DNA of 64,000 nt from Thermotoga petrophila RKU-1 (GTDB lineage Bacteria > Thermotogota > Thermotogae > Thermotogales > Thermotogaceae). This document shows, in pieces, positions 36,468 to 44,690 of the stretch. Location: NCBI RefSeq assembly GCF_000016785.1, contig NC_009486.1, forward strand, positions 434,001 through 498,000. The letters are read 5' to 3'. How positions within the stretch are numbered: the stretch's first letter is position 1; each line of letters opens with the position of its first letter. The position numbers and the translations under genes are program-made. The notes under the pieces were generated by a model. That model made no database searches, was not told the DNA's origin, and saw only the letters and a program-made list of their open reading frames with translations.

Positions 36468-37780
36468 CCTCTCCTCCCCTTCAGATCGTAGAGGTACTTT
36501 CCACCCGGGACTATCCAGAGACTATCCTCATCCATGAAATCTTCTTTTCTGATCTTCGACGGATCCATGTATCCAAGGTTCACTGCCCTGCATTCGTCTT
36601 CAGGAATGGAGGTAGCGAGAATCACATCGAATTCGAACTCCTCTTTACCCGTTTCTGGATCGAACGTTCCAGCTCCTCTTACGTTGATCACATGTGCTGC
36701 AACGTTCTTGTTGAAATCGGGATGTTTCTTCAGATACCATTTCACGTAGTCTTTGCAGTGGTATCCTATTTCCCTGATCCACTTGTCCATCTGCGGGTTG
36801 GAGTGGAACCTCTTTATGTGCGGTGCGTAGATGATGATCTGACCGCCCTTTGCCATCACACCTGGTTTTTGAAGCTTGTAGGACCCCTTCCCCGCCGTCC
36901 AGACCTCGTCGTATTCCTCTCCTATCACCTGGACAGCCCTTCTGAGAGGTCGGTCTATGTATTTCACGTGAAGTTGAGAGCTGAGCTCGCAAGCTTTTTC
37001 GTATGCCCTTAAAAAGCCTTTGTATCCTTCATCTATGTAGAGAGCTCTTGGAATCACTTCTTCTTCCTCTTCGTACACCATGTTGAGTGTGAAGGATCTT
37101 GCTTTTATCTTCTCAAAAATCATCTCCGATGCCCTGTTTATGATCTTACGCGCGGGATTGTCCACCGTGCCTATGAGTTTTGGAATGCCCATGAGAACTG
37201 CTGCCCAGTGGAAAGTATCTACAACTTCCGTGCTGGCGATTCCCGGAATAACGATCTTCAAGCCACCGGAAAAACCTGTCGATTCGTGAGGAACTGTACC
37301 GTTTATGAAAAAGATCGCGTCGAAATCTTCAAAGAGGATTCTGTTCACCTTTATCGGTATCTCCTCTTCCAGATCTCCCTCGGTCATCTCTGAAACGAAA
37401 TCAGCCGGTAGTGTGCCAACAAACGCCAGTGCTTCAGGATTGAAAAACTCATGGTTGTGGAAAAACACTCCTCTTTCGTTTCTTGAGATACCGAGTTTCT
37501 TTTCGAACTCTTCAATTTTCATGGCCCTGTGTGTACCGCTCGCGTTGAGCGTATGAAACTCTTTCAGACCTCTTTCAAGGAGAAATCTGTAGAGGTTCTT
37601 TGCCACTAAGTGGGTGAAATCCACGCGGGTGTAATCTGTGTGCACCACCAGCACTTTTTTCACTTTTCCAAGATCTTCAACCAATTTTGAAAGACCTTCT
37701 TTTATCTTCTCTTCGGTCAAAGGATCTCCTTCCAGATACACCGTCACTGGCCTCACCCCTTCAATTCGCAGTCCAACCAC
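36464..37780 (-). CDS. LarA-family (DUF2088) nickel-pincer racemase/epimerase, probable gluconate 2-epimerase
   Basis: A 438-residue LarA-type protein. The catalytic residues of lactate racemase LarA are all present with the right spacing: DYTR near residues 49-52, GTHR with His84, His165 in VPHES, Lys175 in GGLK (10 residues on) and His191 in DTFHW (16 further). LarA enzymes use a covalently bound nickel-pincer cofactor made by LarB, LarC and LarE, none of which is here. Position in a gluconate operon fits the gluconate epimerase role proposed for TM0442 (from memory). It overlaps the SDR gene upstream by 20 bases. Confidence 0.85.
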   Translation of the reverse strand: MVGLRIEGVRPVTVYLEGDPLTEEKIKEGLSKLVEDLGKVKKVLVVHTDYTRVDFTHLVAKNLYRFLLERGLKEFHTLNASGTHRAMKIEEFEKKLGISRNERGVFFHNHEFFNPEALAFVGTLPADFVSEMTEGDLEEEIPIKVNRILFEDFDAIFFINGTVPHESTGFSGGLKIVIPGIASTEVVDTFHWAAVLMGIPKLIGTVDNPARKIINRASEMIFEKIKARSFTLNMVYEEEEEVIPRALYIDEGYKGFLRAYEKACELSSQLHVKYIDRPLRRAVQVIGEEYDEVWTAGKGSYKLQKPGVMAKGGQIIIYAPHIKRFHSNPQMDKWIREIGYHCKDYVKWYLKKHPDFNKNVAAHVINVRGAGTFDPETGKEEFEFDVILATSIPEDECRAVNLGYMDPSKIRKEDFMDEDSLWIVPGGKYLYDLKGRRG

Positions 37781-38528
37781 CGTCTACAAATATGATCTGT
37801 CCAGTCACGTACTTCGCCTCTTCGGAAGCAAGGAAGACTGCCACACCCTTCAAATCCTCTGGTACACCCGTTCTGCCAAGGGGTATCCTCTTGAGCATGT
37901 AGTCCAGTTTTTCTGGATCGCTGAATACAGCCTCTGTCATCTTGGTTCTGTACCAGCCCGGCGCTATCACATTCACCCTTATGCCGTACCTTCCCCACTC
38001 CTTCGCCAGAGCTTTTGTGAGAGAAGCTACGCCCCCTTTCGAAGCAGCGTACGCGGATATGTTGGGCATGGTGACTTCTTCAACGGTGAGAGATCCTATG
38101 TTTATGATAGAGGGGTTATCGGATTCTCTCAGGAGTGAAAAGGCCTCCCTACACACGTAGTAAGTTCCAAAAAGGTTCACCTCTATCACCTGTCTGAACT
38201 CATCGAGAGGAAATTCTTCCGCTGGATGTCTTCTGTTTATCCCCGCAGCGTTGACCACCGTATCGAGCTTTCCAAATTTCTCTTTCACTGCTTCCAAAAG
38301 TTTTTTCACTTCCTCATAGTTTGAAACATCGCATCGGAAAGCCATCGTTTCAACGCCGTATTTTTCTGTCAACTTTTGAGCCGCTTCTGATGCTTCCTCC
38401 AGATTTCTGCTTGCAACGACCACTGAACATCCAACCTCTGCCAGCCCCTGAGCGATTCCAAAACCCAGCCCACGAGAGCCACCGGTTACGAGGGCAACCC
38501 TCCCCCTGAGATCGAACACACAAATCAC
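37761..38528 (-). CDS. Short-chain dehydrogenase, gluconate 5-dehydrogenase-like
   Basis: A 255-residue classical SDR: cofactor motif VTGGSRGLGFGIA near residue 14, NAAGINRR, catalytic Ser in IGSLTVEE, and YAASK. It corresponds to TM0441, whose structure was solved as a putative gluconate 5-dehydrogenase. In a hexuronate/gluconate locus a keto-gluconate or hexuronate reduction is likely, but the direction and substrate are not visible. GTG 38528 or GTG 38519 (three codons later, better spaced after AGGGGTGA) may be the start. It overlaps uxaE by 4 bases. Confidence 0.88.
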   Translation of the reverse strand: MICVFDLRGRVALVTGGSRGLGFGIAQGLAEVGCSVVVASRNLEEASEAAQKLTEKYGVETMAFRCDVSNYEEVKKLLEAVKEKFGKLDTVVNAAGINRRHPAEEFPLDEFRQVIEVNLFGTYYVCREAFSLLRESDNPSIINIGSLTVEEVTMPNISAYAASKGGVASLTKALAKEWGRYGIRVNVIAPGWYRTKMTEAVFSDPEKLDYMLKRIPLGRTGVPEDLKGVAVFLASEEAKYVTGQIIFVDGGWTAN

Positions 38529-39970
38529 CCCTTCAACAGGTCTACGTGCCTTTTTATATGTTTTGCCACGGTCTCGTAGAAGAGTTCCTCATTTTGTTCA
38601 AGCGTCTTAAACAGCCGTTCTTTCAAAGATGCATCTTTCAGAACAGAGCCATAGGTGACATGGATCAACTGTCTCACGTTGATGTCTTCAAAAAGACCTG
38701 GAAGATCTTCATCTTTCACTTTCTCTACTTCCGGAACTTTCGACAGATCCGCAGATATGTGATAGGACTTTCTGTCTTCCTCAAAGTGATCGAGAGCACA
38801 CCTGTAGATCTCCCGGAAGAGCTCCGGGTTGACCATGGATATGACCTTCACCGCCTCAAGATAACTCGTTCCGGCTGTCTTCACGTGGAAAAGGCCTCCT
38901 GTCGCGGAAGCAAAAGCAGGATACACGGAAAATTTGTCGCTTCCAGAGTGGAGTGATATTTTGTATCCTTCGAACATCCTTGCGATTTCTGCGTGCATTT
39001 TGATTTCTCTCTCGAACTGTGCAAGATCCCCCTTGTAATCTATTCCCTTTTCCCATTCGCCGATGAATCTCAGGGCAAGATTGGTGAACTCCACACCTCT
39101 TCGTCTGAGTTCTTCCACAACGAAAATGTGGAAGAGAGGACTCGTGGGAGTTTCTGTTTCGTCAACTGACACTTCGAAGTCGAAATCCGGGGTTTCGTCT
39201 TTCAAAATTTGATACATCATATCCACGTGGGCAATCGCATCGTAATACACGAGCGCCGCATCTCTGAGATTCTTCTCATCGAATTCGATCTTCTCACCGA
39301 GAACAGAGTATTTCTTACCGAGATAGATCCTGTCGATCCTTTCCTTTCTCAGAATCTCTTCGAATTTCTCATTTCTTTCCTTTTCTGTAAGTTTTGAAAG
39401 ATTCCTCACATGATCCGAAGGATCGATTGTGAACATGGTGAAACCTTCCCTTGCAGCCGAAACAAGATCCTCCGGCCGCTTCACGTGATCGGCGTCTGCT
39501 CCGAATCCCTCACTGTATCCCTCCTGGAAAACTCCCCATGTGGCATCGTCCAGCACATCTCTCCAGGTCCTTCCCGTTCTCTCGTTCTCCCTCACCGACT
39601 GCTGCGCAAAGATGGGAAAAAGCCCTGAATCCTTCAACGCCCTCACGTGAGCCGGTGTGGTGATACCGAGTCTGTCACCTGTTCCAAAAGACGCTCTCAA
39701 TCCCGCTCGAACTGGTTTGAGATCTGGAAAGTATTTTCTGAGAACTTCCAAGTTCTCATGATTTCTCTCACAGAAAAAGAACGAAACACCCTCCACCCGC
39801 TGTTTTTTGAAAAACGACAGACCCTCAGGTGCCTTTTCTCCAGCCACTACCAGAATTTTTCCTTCCTCTCCCTTTGTCAAGAAGAAAGAGAGAGAATCCT
39901 TTTCTCTATAAGACTTTTCGTAAACTTCGTATCCCCTTCCAAAGTGATCTTTGAACACTTTCAAGACCAT
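38525..39970 (-). CDS. uxaE: Tagaturonate/fructuronate epimerase UxaE
   Basis: A 481-residue protein that matches the T. maritima UxaE (TM0440) in position and overall sequence. UxaE interconverts D-tagaturonate and D-fructuronate, joining galacturonate and glucuronate breakdown without altronate dehydrogenase. Conserved-looking stretches are GLRASFGTGDRLGITTPAHV, GFGADADHVKRPED, SVDETETPT and SLHSGSDKFSVYPAFA, rich in His, Asp and Glu suitable for a metal site. Start ATG 39970 lies 6 bases after gntR. Confidence 0.92.
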   Translation of the reverse strand: MVLKVFKDHFGRGYEVYEKSYREKDSLSFFLTKGEEGKILVVAGEKAPEGLSFFKKQRVEGVSFFFCERNHENLEVLRKYFPDLKPVRAGLRASFGTGDRLGITTPAHVRALKDSGLFPIFAQQSVRENERTGRTWRDVLDDATWGVFQEGYSEGFGADADHVKRPEDLVSAAREGFTMFTIDPSDHVRNLSKLTEKERNEKFEEILRKERIDRIYLGKKYSVLGEKIEFDEKNLRDAALVYYDAIAHVDMMYQILKDETPDFDFEVSVDETETPTSPLFHIFVVEELRRRGVEFTNLALRFIGEWEKGIDYKGDLAQFEREIKMHAEIARMFEGYKISLHSGSDKFSVYPAFASATGGLFHVKTAGTSYLEAVKVISMVNPELFREIYRCALDHFEEDRKSYHISADLSKVPEVEKVKDEDLPGLFEDINVRQLIHVTYGSVLKDASLKERLFKTLEQNEELFYETVAKHIKRHVDLLKG

Positions 39971-39976
39971 AACTTC

Positions 39977-40621
39977 TCAACTCCTTTCATATGTGTACAG
40001 GTTCTTTATGGTCTCCGCCTCCACATTTTTCAAGTGTTCTTTTAACTTTTCAATAGCGCCTTCTTTATCGCCGCTGATGATTCTCTCTATGAGTTCTTTG
40101 TGTTCCCTGTTCGAAACGACGTATCTTTCGTTCAGATGCCTTACGAGGTCTATACGATCCCATATTTTTTCATACAAAGATATGATGAGTTCATTTCCCG
40201 AGGCTCTGATGAAGAGTTTGTGTAGCCTTTCATCGGAATCGTCAAAAATCTCTCTCTTGGCGCTTTTCTCCACATCATCGATTTCTCCCTTTATCTCTAA
40301 AAGTTCTTCGGAACCAGCAATTTTATCGAAGTAATTTTCAAGACAGAAGACTTCCATCATGATTCTCGTTTCTATGGTTTCTCTTATGAATTTCTCATCG
40401 ACGTCGGTTACAAAAAAACCAACCCTTGGAACCACCTTCACAAGACCCTCAGTTGCAAGCTGGAGAAGGGCATCCCGCACAGGAGTAAAGCTGATACCAA
40501 GTTTTTCGGAGAGTTCTCTCACGTTTAGTTTCTCTCCAAGCTTCAATTCGTGGTTCAGTATCATTTCTTTGAGAAGATTGTAGACCTTCGTTCTCACGAG
40601 GTCCACTTCGATTTTTTTCAT
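39977..40621 (-). CDS. GntR-family (FadR/FCD type) transcriptional regulator
   Basis: A 214-residue repressor. The N-terminal winged helix (residues about 8-75) has GEKLNVRELSEKLGISFTPV followed by RDALLQLATEGLV. The C-terminal FCD ligand domain has all-helical sequence with RIMMEVF, DERLHKLFIRASGN and SNREHKELIE, whose Asp/His residues bind a metal in this family. It corresponds to TM0439 (UxaR of the reported hexuronate regulon, from memory). The likely operators are the palindromes in 44501-44670. It overlaps gnd by 4 bases. Confidence 0.9.
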   Translation of the reverse strand: MKKIEVDLVRTKVYNLLKEMILNHELKLGEKLNVRELSEKLGISFTPVRDALLQLATEGLVKVVPRVGFFVTDVDEKFIRETIETRIMMEVFCLENYFDKIAGSEELLEIKGEIDDVEKSAKREIFDDSDERLHKLFIRASGNELIISLYEKIWDRIDLVRHLNERYVVSNREHKELIERIISGDKEGAIEKLKEHLKNVEAETIKNLYTYERS

Positions 40622-42027
40622 CCTATCTCTCCTTCCTCCCAGTTGATGTGGAACACACCTTCTCTGTCTACTCTCTCAAAAGTGTGTGCTCCGAAGAAGT
40701 CTCTTTGAGCCTGTATGAGATTCGCCGGCAGTCTCTCTTCGGTAAGACTCATGAAGTAGTTGTAAGAGGAATTCAAAACAGGAACGGGGATTTCGTTCTC
40801 TATGGACGCCTTCAATATGTTCTTTAGAGAATCGATTTTGCCTTTCAATAGATTCATCACTTCTTCGTTCTCCAGCAAATACGCGTTCTCGTTAGATATG
40901 TACCTTCTGAGTGTGTCTATCAACTTCGCCCTTATGATACATCCACCCTTCCATATTCTGAGCACCTCCGAGAGGTTCACCCCATAGCCGAACTCTTTCG
41001 ATGCTTCTGCGATCAACCACATGCCCTGAGAAAAGGCCATGAACATGGCAAAGAAGAGAGAGTTTCGGAGATCTCTCAAAAATTCCTCGCTACCCTGAGT
41101 AGCGCTTCTTCTCTTATTATACAGTTTCGAAAGCCTTGTTCTTATGTCTTTGAAATGGGAAATCACCCTTTCAACCACCGCCAGGTTTATGGAAGGGGTA
41201 GGTATTCCGAGGTCAAGGGCTGCTTGGGATGTCCACTTTCCAGTTCCCTTTTGTTCCGCCTTGTCCAGAATCACATCGACCATCGGTTTTCCTGTTTCTT
41301 CATCTTTCTTTCTCAAAATCTTGTAGGTGATCTCCACCAGGAACGAGCTGAGTTCTCCTCTGTTCCACTCTTCAAAGATACTGGACATTTCTTCAGATGA
41401 TAGGCTCAAAACATCTCTCATAATGTGATAAACTTCCGCTATCGCCTGCATGATGGCGTATTCTATGCCGTTGTGAACCATCTTCACAAAGTGGCCCGCT
41501 GATCTTTCCCCAACGTATGTACAGCATGGTCCATCCTCTGTTTTCGCTGCTATTTTCAAAAGAATCTCCTCAACCAGGTTGTACGCTTCTCTACTTCCTC
41601 CAGGCATGAGAGAAGGCCCGTAAAGAGCCCCGTACTCACCACCAGAAACTCCCATACCGAGGAAAAGTATTCCCTTTTCAGAGAGTTCCTTGAAGCGTCT
41701 TTCGGTATCCATGTAATGGGAATTACCACCGTCTATTATCAAATCACCTGGTTCGAGGTGAGGAAGAAGCTGAGAAATCGTATCATCCACGGGTTTACCT
41801 GCCTTTACCATTAAGATTATCTTTCTTGGCCTTTCGAGAGACTTCACGAAGCTTTCGATATCGTAATGAGGTTCTATCTCTTCATTCGTTACACGATTTT
41901 TCACAAATTCTTCCGTTCTCTGTGCTGTTCTGTTGTAAACCGAAACTTTGTAGCCTTTCCTCGCAATGTTCAGTGCAAGATTCTGACCCATCACCGCAAG
42001 ACCGATGAGACCGATATGAGATTTCAC
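40618..42027 (-). CDS. gnd: 6-phosphogluconate dehydrogenase
   Basis: Decarboxylating dehydrogenase giving ribulose 5-phosphate. The 469-residue protein begins MKSHIGLIGLAVMGQNLALN with the dinucleotide motif and the NRT of NADP-type enzymes. GAGASGG-like MGVSGGEYGALYGPS, catalytic HFVKMVHNGIEYA (Lys and Asn) and TGKWTSQAALDLGIP follow. An in-frame GTG three codons upstream overlaps the ribosome site GGGAGGTGA, so GTG 42027 is the better start. In this operon it takes 6-phosphogluconate from the kinase. Confidence 0.96.
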   Translation of the reverse strand: MKSHIGLIGLAVMGQNLALNIARKGYKVSVYNRTAQRTEEFVKNRVTNEEIEPHYDIESFVKSLERPRKIILMVKAGKPVDDTISQLLPHLEPGDLIIDGGNSHYMDTERRFKELSEKGILFLGMGVSGGEYGALYGPSLMPGGSREAYNLVEEILLKIAAKTEDGPCCTYVGERSAGHFVKMVHNGIEYAIMQAIAEVYHIMRDVLSLSSEEMSSIFEEWNRGELSSFLVEITYKILRKKDEETGKPMVDVILDKAEQKGTGKWTSQAALDLGIPTPSINLAVVERVISHFKDIRTRLSKLYNKRRSATQGSEEFLRDLRNSLFFAMFMAFSQGMWLIAEASKEFGYGVNLSEVLRIWKGGCIIRAKLIDTLRRYISNENAYLLENEEVMNLLKGKIDSLKNILKASIENEIPVPVLNSSYNYFMSLTEERLPANLIQAQRDFFGAHTFERVDREGVFHINWEEGEIG

Positions 42028-42044
42028 CGGTGTCACCTCCCTTT

Positions 42045-43385
42045 TTATTTCAGCAGAGCTTTACCTTCGATGTAAAGCTTTTCGAATCTTGATCCATTCA
42101 TGATAACATTCTCCATCCCCAACTGACCGAACTCAAGAAGAACAGAGATCTTCGCTCCTTCCATTATAGTATCAGATATCAGGATATCTTTTACATAATC
42201 ATTCTCCAGACCCTCAATCCGTAGAGCGTATTTTCCACCTGTCGCCTTCAGGTTCTTAACAAAAACGCTTCTGACTACAGGGAGATATTCCCCCTCTTCG
42301 TTATCGTATCTGAGATTTATTCTGATCACCTCTTCCGAAACGTTCACAGCCACGTTGTCTATAAAGAAGATGTTCTCCATGTATCCTCCACGCCTGGAAT
42401 TCGTTTTCAACCTGAGAGCCCTTTCCACATTCATGTAGACGTTGTTCCTTGCAACGACGTTTCTCACACCACCGGACATTTCACTCCCAATCACAAGTCC
42501 ACCATGACTCGCCTGACTGATCACCAGGTTGTCCCTCACAAGAATGTATTCAGAAGGCACTCCGATTCGCCTTCCGTCCGCGTCTCTCCCCGATTTGATG
42601 ACCACAGAATCATCACCTGTGTCGAATCTGCATTTCTCAATGAGCATATACTTGCAGGATTCAGGATCGATACCATCATTGTTTGGGCCCGTGCTCGAAA
42701 TTTCGATGTTTCTTATGATCACATTTTCAGAAAGAACAGGATGTACACACCACATAGGAGAGTTGATGATCTTCACATCTTCTACCAAAACATTCCTGCA
42801 TCTGTAAAACTGAACAAAACTCGGTCTCAGATAATGTCCCTTTCCGAACACTCTCTCTTCAACTGGTGTTCCTCTCTCTGCCATCTCTTTCAGTTTTTTT
42901 ACATCCTCCTGCTGGTTGGGAAGTCCTTCCTTCCATCCGAAATCTTTCTTTCCCTTCCAGGACCACCAGTGTTCGTTGTCTGCTGAACCGTCTAAAACCC
43001 CACTTCCGGTGATAGCCACGTTTTTACAATCCAAGGCGTAAACCAGGGGAGAATAATTGTACAGTTCGATTCCCTCGAACCTGGTGAGAACGACGGGAAG
43101 GTATCTCTCAGGATCAGGAATGAATTTTATGGTTCCCTTCACGTGGAGTTCGATGTTGCTCTTCAAATGAATTGGTCCCGTTAGAAACACACCTTCGGGA
43201 ACAATCAGTCTTCCTCCGCCCTGTTTTGAAAGTTCTTCTATGGCCCTTTTGAAGCTCTCAGAACAGTCGGTTCTTTCATCCCCTCTCGCTCCAAAATCGA
43301 GGAGGTTAACCTCTCGATTGGGTATTTCGGGCTCTCTCACGTGATTCAAAATCTCTTCTTCAATCTTTTTTGCCAGTTCTTCCAT
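42045..43385 (-). CDS. pelB: Exo-polygalacturonase, GH28
   Basis: A 446-residue right-handed beta-helix enzyme of family GH28. The four family motifs are present: NNDGID (usual NTDGID), DTGDDSVVIKSG, SHGGLVIGSEMSGG and ALRLKTN. There is no signal peptide, so it acts in the cytoplasm on imported oligogalacturonides, releasing galacturonate from the non-reducing end, as reported for T. maritima PelB (TM0437). ATG 43385 is preferred over ATG 43391, which is too near GGAGGG. It touches the end of the dehydrogenase gene. Confidence 0.95.
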   Translation of the reverse strand: MEELAKKIEEEILNHVREPEIPNREVNLLDFGARGDERTDCSESFKRAIEELSKQGGGRLIVPEGVFLTGPIHLKSNIELHVKGTIKFIPDPERYLPVVLTRFEGIELYNYSPLVYALDCKNVAITGSGVLDGSADNEHWWSWKGKKDFGWKEGLPNQQEDVKKLKEMAERGTPVEERVFGKGHYLRPSFVQFYRCRNVLVEDVKIINSPMWCVHPVLSENVIIRNIEISSTGPNNDGIDPESCKYMLIEKCRFDTGDDSVVIKSGRDADGRRIGVPSEYILVRDNLVISQASHGGLVIGSEMSGGVRNVVARNNVYMNVERALRLKTNSRRGGYMENIFFIDNVAVNVSEEVIRINLRYDNEEGEYLPVVRSVFVKNLKATGGKYALRIEGLENDYVKDILISDTIMEGAKISVLLEFGQLGMENVIMNGSRFEKLYIEGKALLK

Positions 43386-43387
43386 GA

Positions 43388-44491
43388 TCATCCCTCCGGA
43401 TAAAGGATTACCTTCAAAGCCTCTCTCGATTCCATGAGTTCCAGTGCTCTGTTTGCCTCTTTCAAAGGAAGTCTGTGCGTGATGAGTTTGGAAAGAAGTT
43501 GATAATTCCTGGACGTGATTGAAACCGTCTTCACAAAGTGTGAAGTATCACTGACCCAAATTCCCTTGAAAGTCGCGCTCTTCAAAACAAGCCATTCGTA
43601 AACCTTAAAAGGTACAGGATCCTGTGGCACAGCTACCCCCGCAACAGCGTAAAATCCTCCTCTTCTCAGTAACTCAGCTCCTTCGAGAAGCGCTCTGCTG
43701 TCCCCCGTCGCCTCCAGGACAAAATCTGCTCCTCTACCGTGTGTGATGTCCATTATTGCTTTTCTTCTCTCCTCAGCACTCGTTTCTCTTCTGTTAAATG
43801 TGAGATCTGCTCCTATTTCTTCGGCGAGTTTCAGCCTGTTCGGAGAACCCGCTATTACAACCACCTTCTCCGCACCAAGACTCCTTGCTATAACAACTCC
43901 AAACAATCCCAAAGGTCCCGCTCCCTGTATAACAACGGTCTTCCCAGCAAAGGATTCAGGATACTCATCAAATGCGTGATATGCAGTTGCTCCTGAACAC
44001 ATCGCCATGGCAAGAACATCAAGATCGTCTTTTTCCGATACTTTCAAAACATCTGTTTCTGGGTCCAGCACAATGTGAGAACTGTAGCATCCTCTGAGGT
44101 GAGGATACTCAGAACATCCCCTGTTTATTCCATAGACCATTCTGTTCGGACAGAGATAAGGTTCTTTTGACACCTTACACCAATAGCATTCACCACAGGT
44201 GATACCTCTGTTCCAGACGATCAAATCACCGGGTTTAAGAAGTTCTCCGTTGAGATCCCTCTTTTCTCCGTTCACTTCGACAACTCTTCCTGCACCCTCG
44301 TGTCCCAGGATGATGGGAAGGGGTACTCTGGGATCTTCTCCGCGAAACATGTGAACATCGGAACCACAAACACCTGCAGAGAGAATTTCAACCAGAATAG
44401 ATCCTCGTGGAATGTCTGAGATCTCGAATTCTTTACATACAAGAGGTTGATTGAACTTTTCCAGCACCATGGCGTGAGCTTTCAACCCCAT
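43388..44491 (-). CDS. Zinc-dependent medium-chain alcohol/polyol dehydrogenase
   Basis: A 367-residue MDR enzyme. Catalytic zinc ligands: Cys in GVCGSDVHMF, His-Glu in LGHEGAGRV. Structural zinc cysteines: CGECYWCKVSKEPYLC. NAD site: VVIQGAGPLGLFGVV. It corresponds to TM0436, of known structure but unproven substrate. It is the first gene of the - strand hexuronate operon, so oxidation or reduction of a sugar acid or aldehyde is likely. ATG 44491 is used; a GTG one codon earlier is possible. Confidence 0.9.
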   Translation of the reverse strand: MGLKAHAMVLEKFNQPLVCKEFEISDIPRGSILVEILSAGVCGSDVHMFRGEDPRVPLPIILGHEGAGRVVEVNGEKRDLNGELLKPGDLIVWNRGITCGECYWCKVSKEPYLCPNRMVYGINRGCSEYPHLRGCYSSHIVLDPETDVLKVSEKDDLDVLAMAMCSGATAYHAFDEYPESFAGKTVVIQGAGPLGLFGVVIARSLGAEKVVVIAGSPNRLKLAEEIGADLTFNRRETSAEERRKAIMDITHGRGADFVLEATGDSRALLEGAELLRRGGFYAVAGVAVPQDPVPFKVYEWLVLKSATFKGIWVSDTSHFVKTVSITSRNYQLLSKLITHRLPLKEANRALELMESREALKVILYPEG

Positions 44492-44500
44492 CACTCCCTT

Positions 44501-44513
44501 TAAGATGTTTGAT
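44501..44513. repeat. 13-base inverted repeat, left copy
   Basis: TAAGATGTTTGAT is the exact reverse complement of ATCAAACATCTTA at 44658-44670. The two copies flank the divergent intergenic region, each just before the ribosome site of the gene it faces (the dehydrogenase here). This mirrored placement suggests two operators for one regulator. Confidence 0.6.
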
Positions 44514-44525
44514 GTTTCAGATAGC

Positions 44526-44546
44526 GCAATCCTGATTGCAATTATA
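44526..44546 (-). promoter_or_regulatory. Promoter of the hexuronate operon with overlapping operator
   Basis: On the - strand TGATATAAT (hexamer at 44541-44546) is a perfect extended -10. Directly downstream, at the expected start point, is a perfect 6-2-6 palindrome GCAATCctGATTGC (44526-44539). A repressor bound there would block initiation of the eight-gene operon beginning with the alcohol dehydrogenase. Confidence 0.7.
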
Positions 44547-44564
44547 TCACAACTGTGAAGAAAG

Positions 44565-44588
44565 ATTTGTTGTTGTACAAAATCAAAT
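44565..44588. promoter_or_regulatory. 24-base palindrome centred on TTGTACAA, probable GntR-family operator
   Basis: The half-sites ATTTGttgTTGT and ACAAaatCAAAT match at 10 of 12 positions around a perfect TTGTACAA core. FCD-type GntR regulators commonly bind TTGTnnACAA-like palindromes, and such a gene lies in the adjacent operon. It sits upstream of the -10 of the leftward promoter and in the upstream region of the rightward transporter operon, so it could control both. Confidence 0.65.
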
Positions 44589-44634
44589 TCATATTTGTGT
44601 AATTATTGGTTCTTTATTTCGAAACATTAATTGG

Positions 44635-44642
44635 TGTAAAAT
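44635..44642 (+). promoter_or_regulatory. Possible -10 element of the transporter operon
   Basis: TGTAAAAT contains a TAAAAT hexamer (44637-44642) 48 bases before the transporter binding protein start. No good -35 is present at the usual distance, so this is tentative; an activator may be needed or the true promoter may lie elsewhere in this AT-rich gap. Confidence 0.35.
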
Positions 44643-44657
44643 TTCAAGAGATGAAAT

Positions 44658-44670
44658 ATCAAACATCTTA
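44658..44670. repeat. 13-base inverted repeat, right copy
   Basis: ATCAAACATCTTA, exact reverse complement of 44501-44513. It lies between the possible -10 (44637) and the ribosome site AAGGAGGGG of the binding protein gene, where a bound protein would block transcription of the transporter operon. Confidence 0.6.
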
Positions 44671-44690
44671 CATTATAAGGAGGGGAAAGT

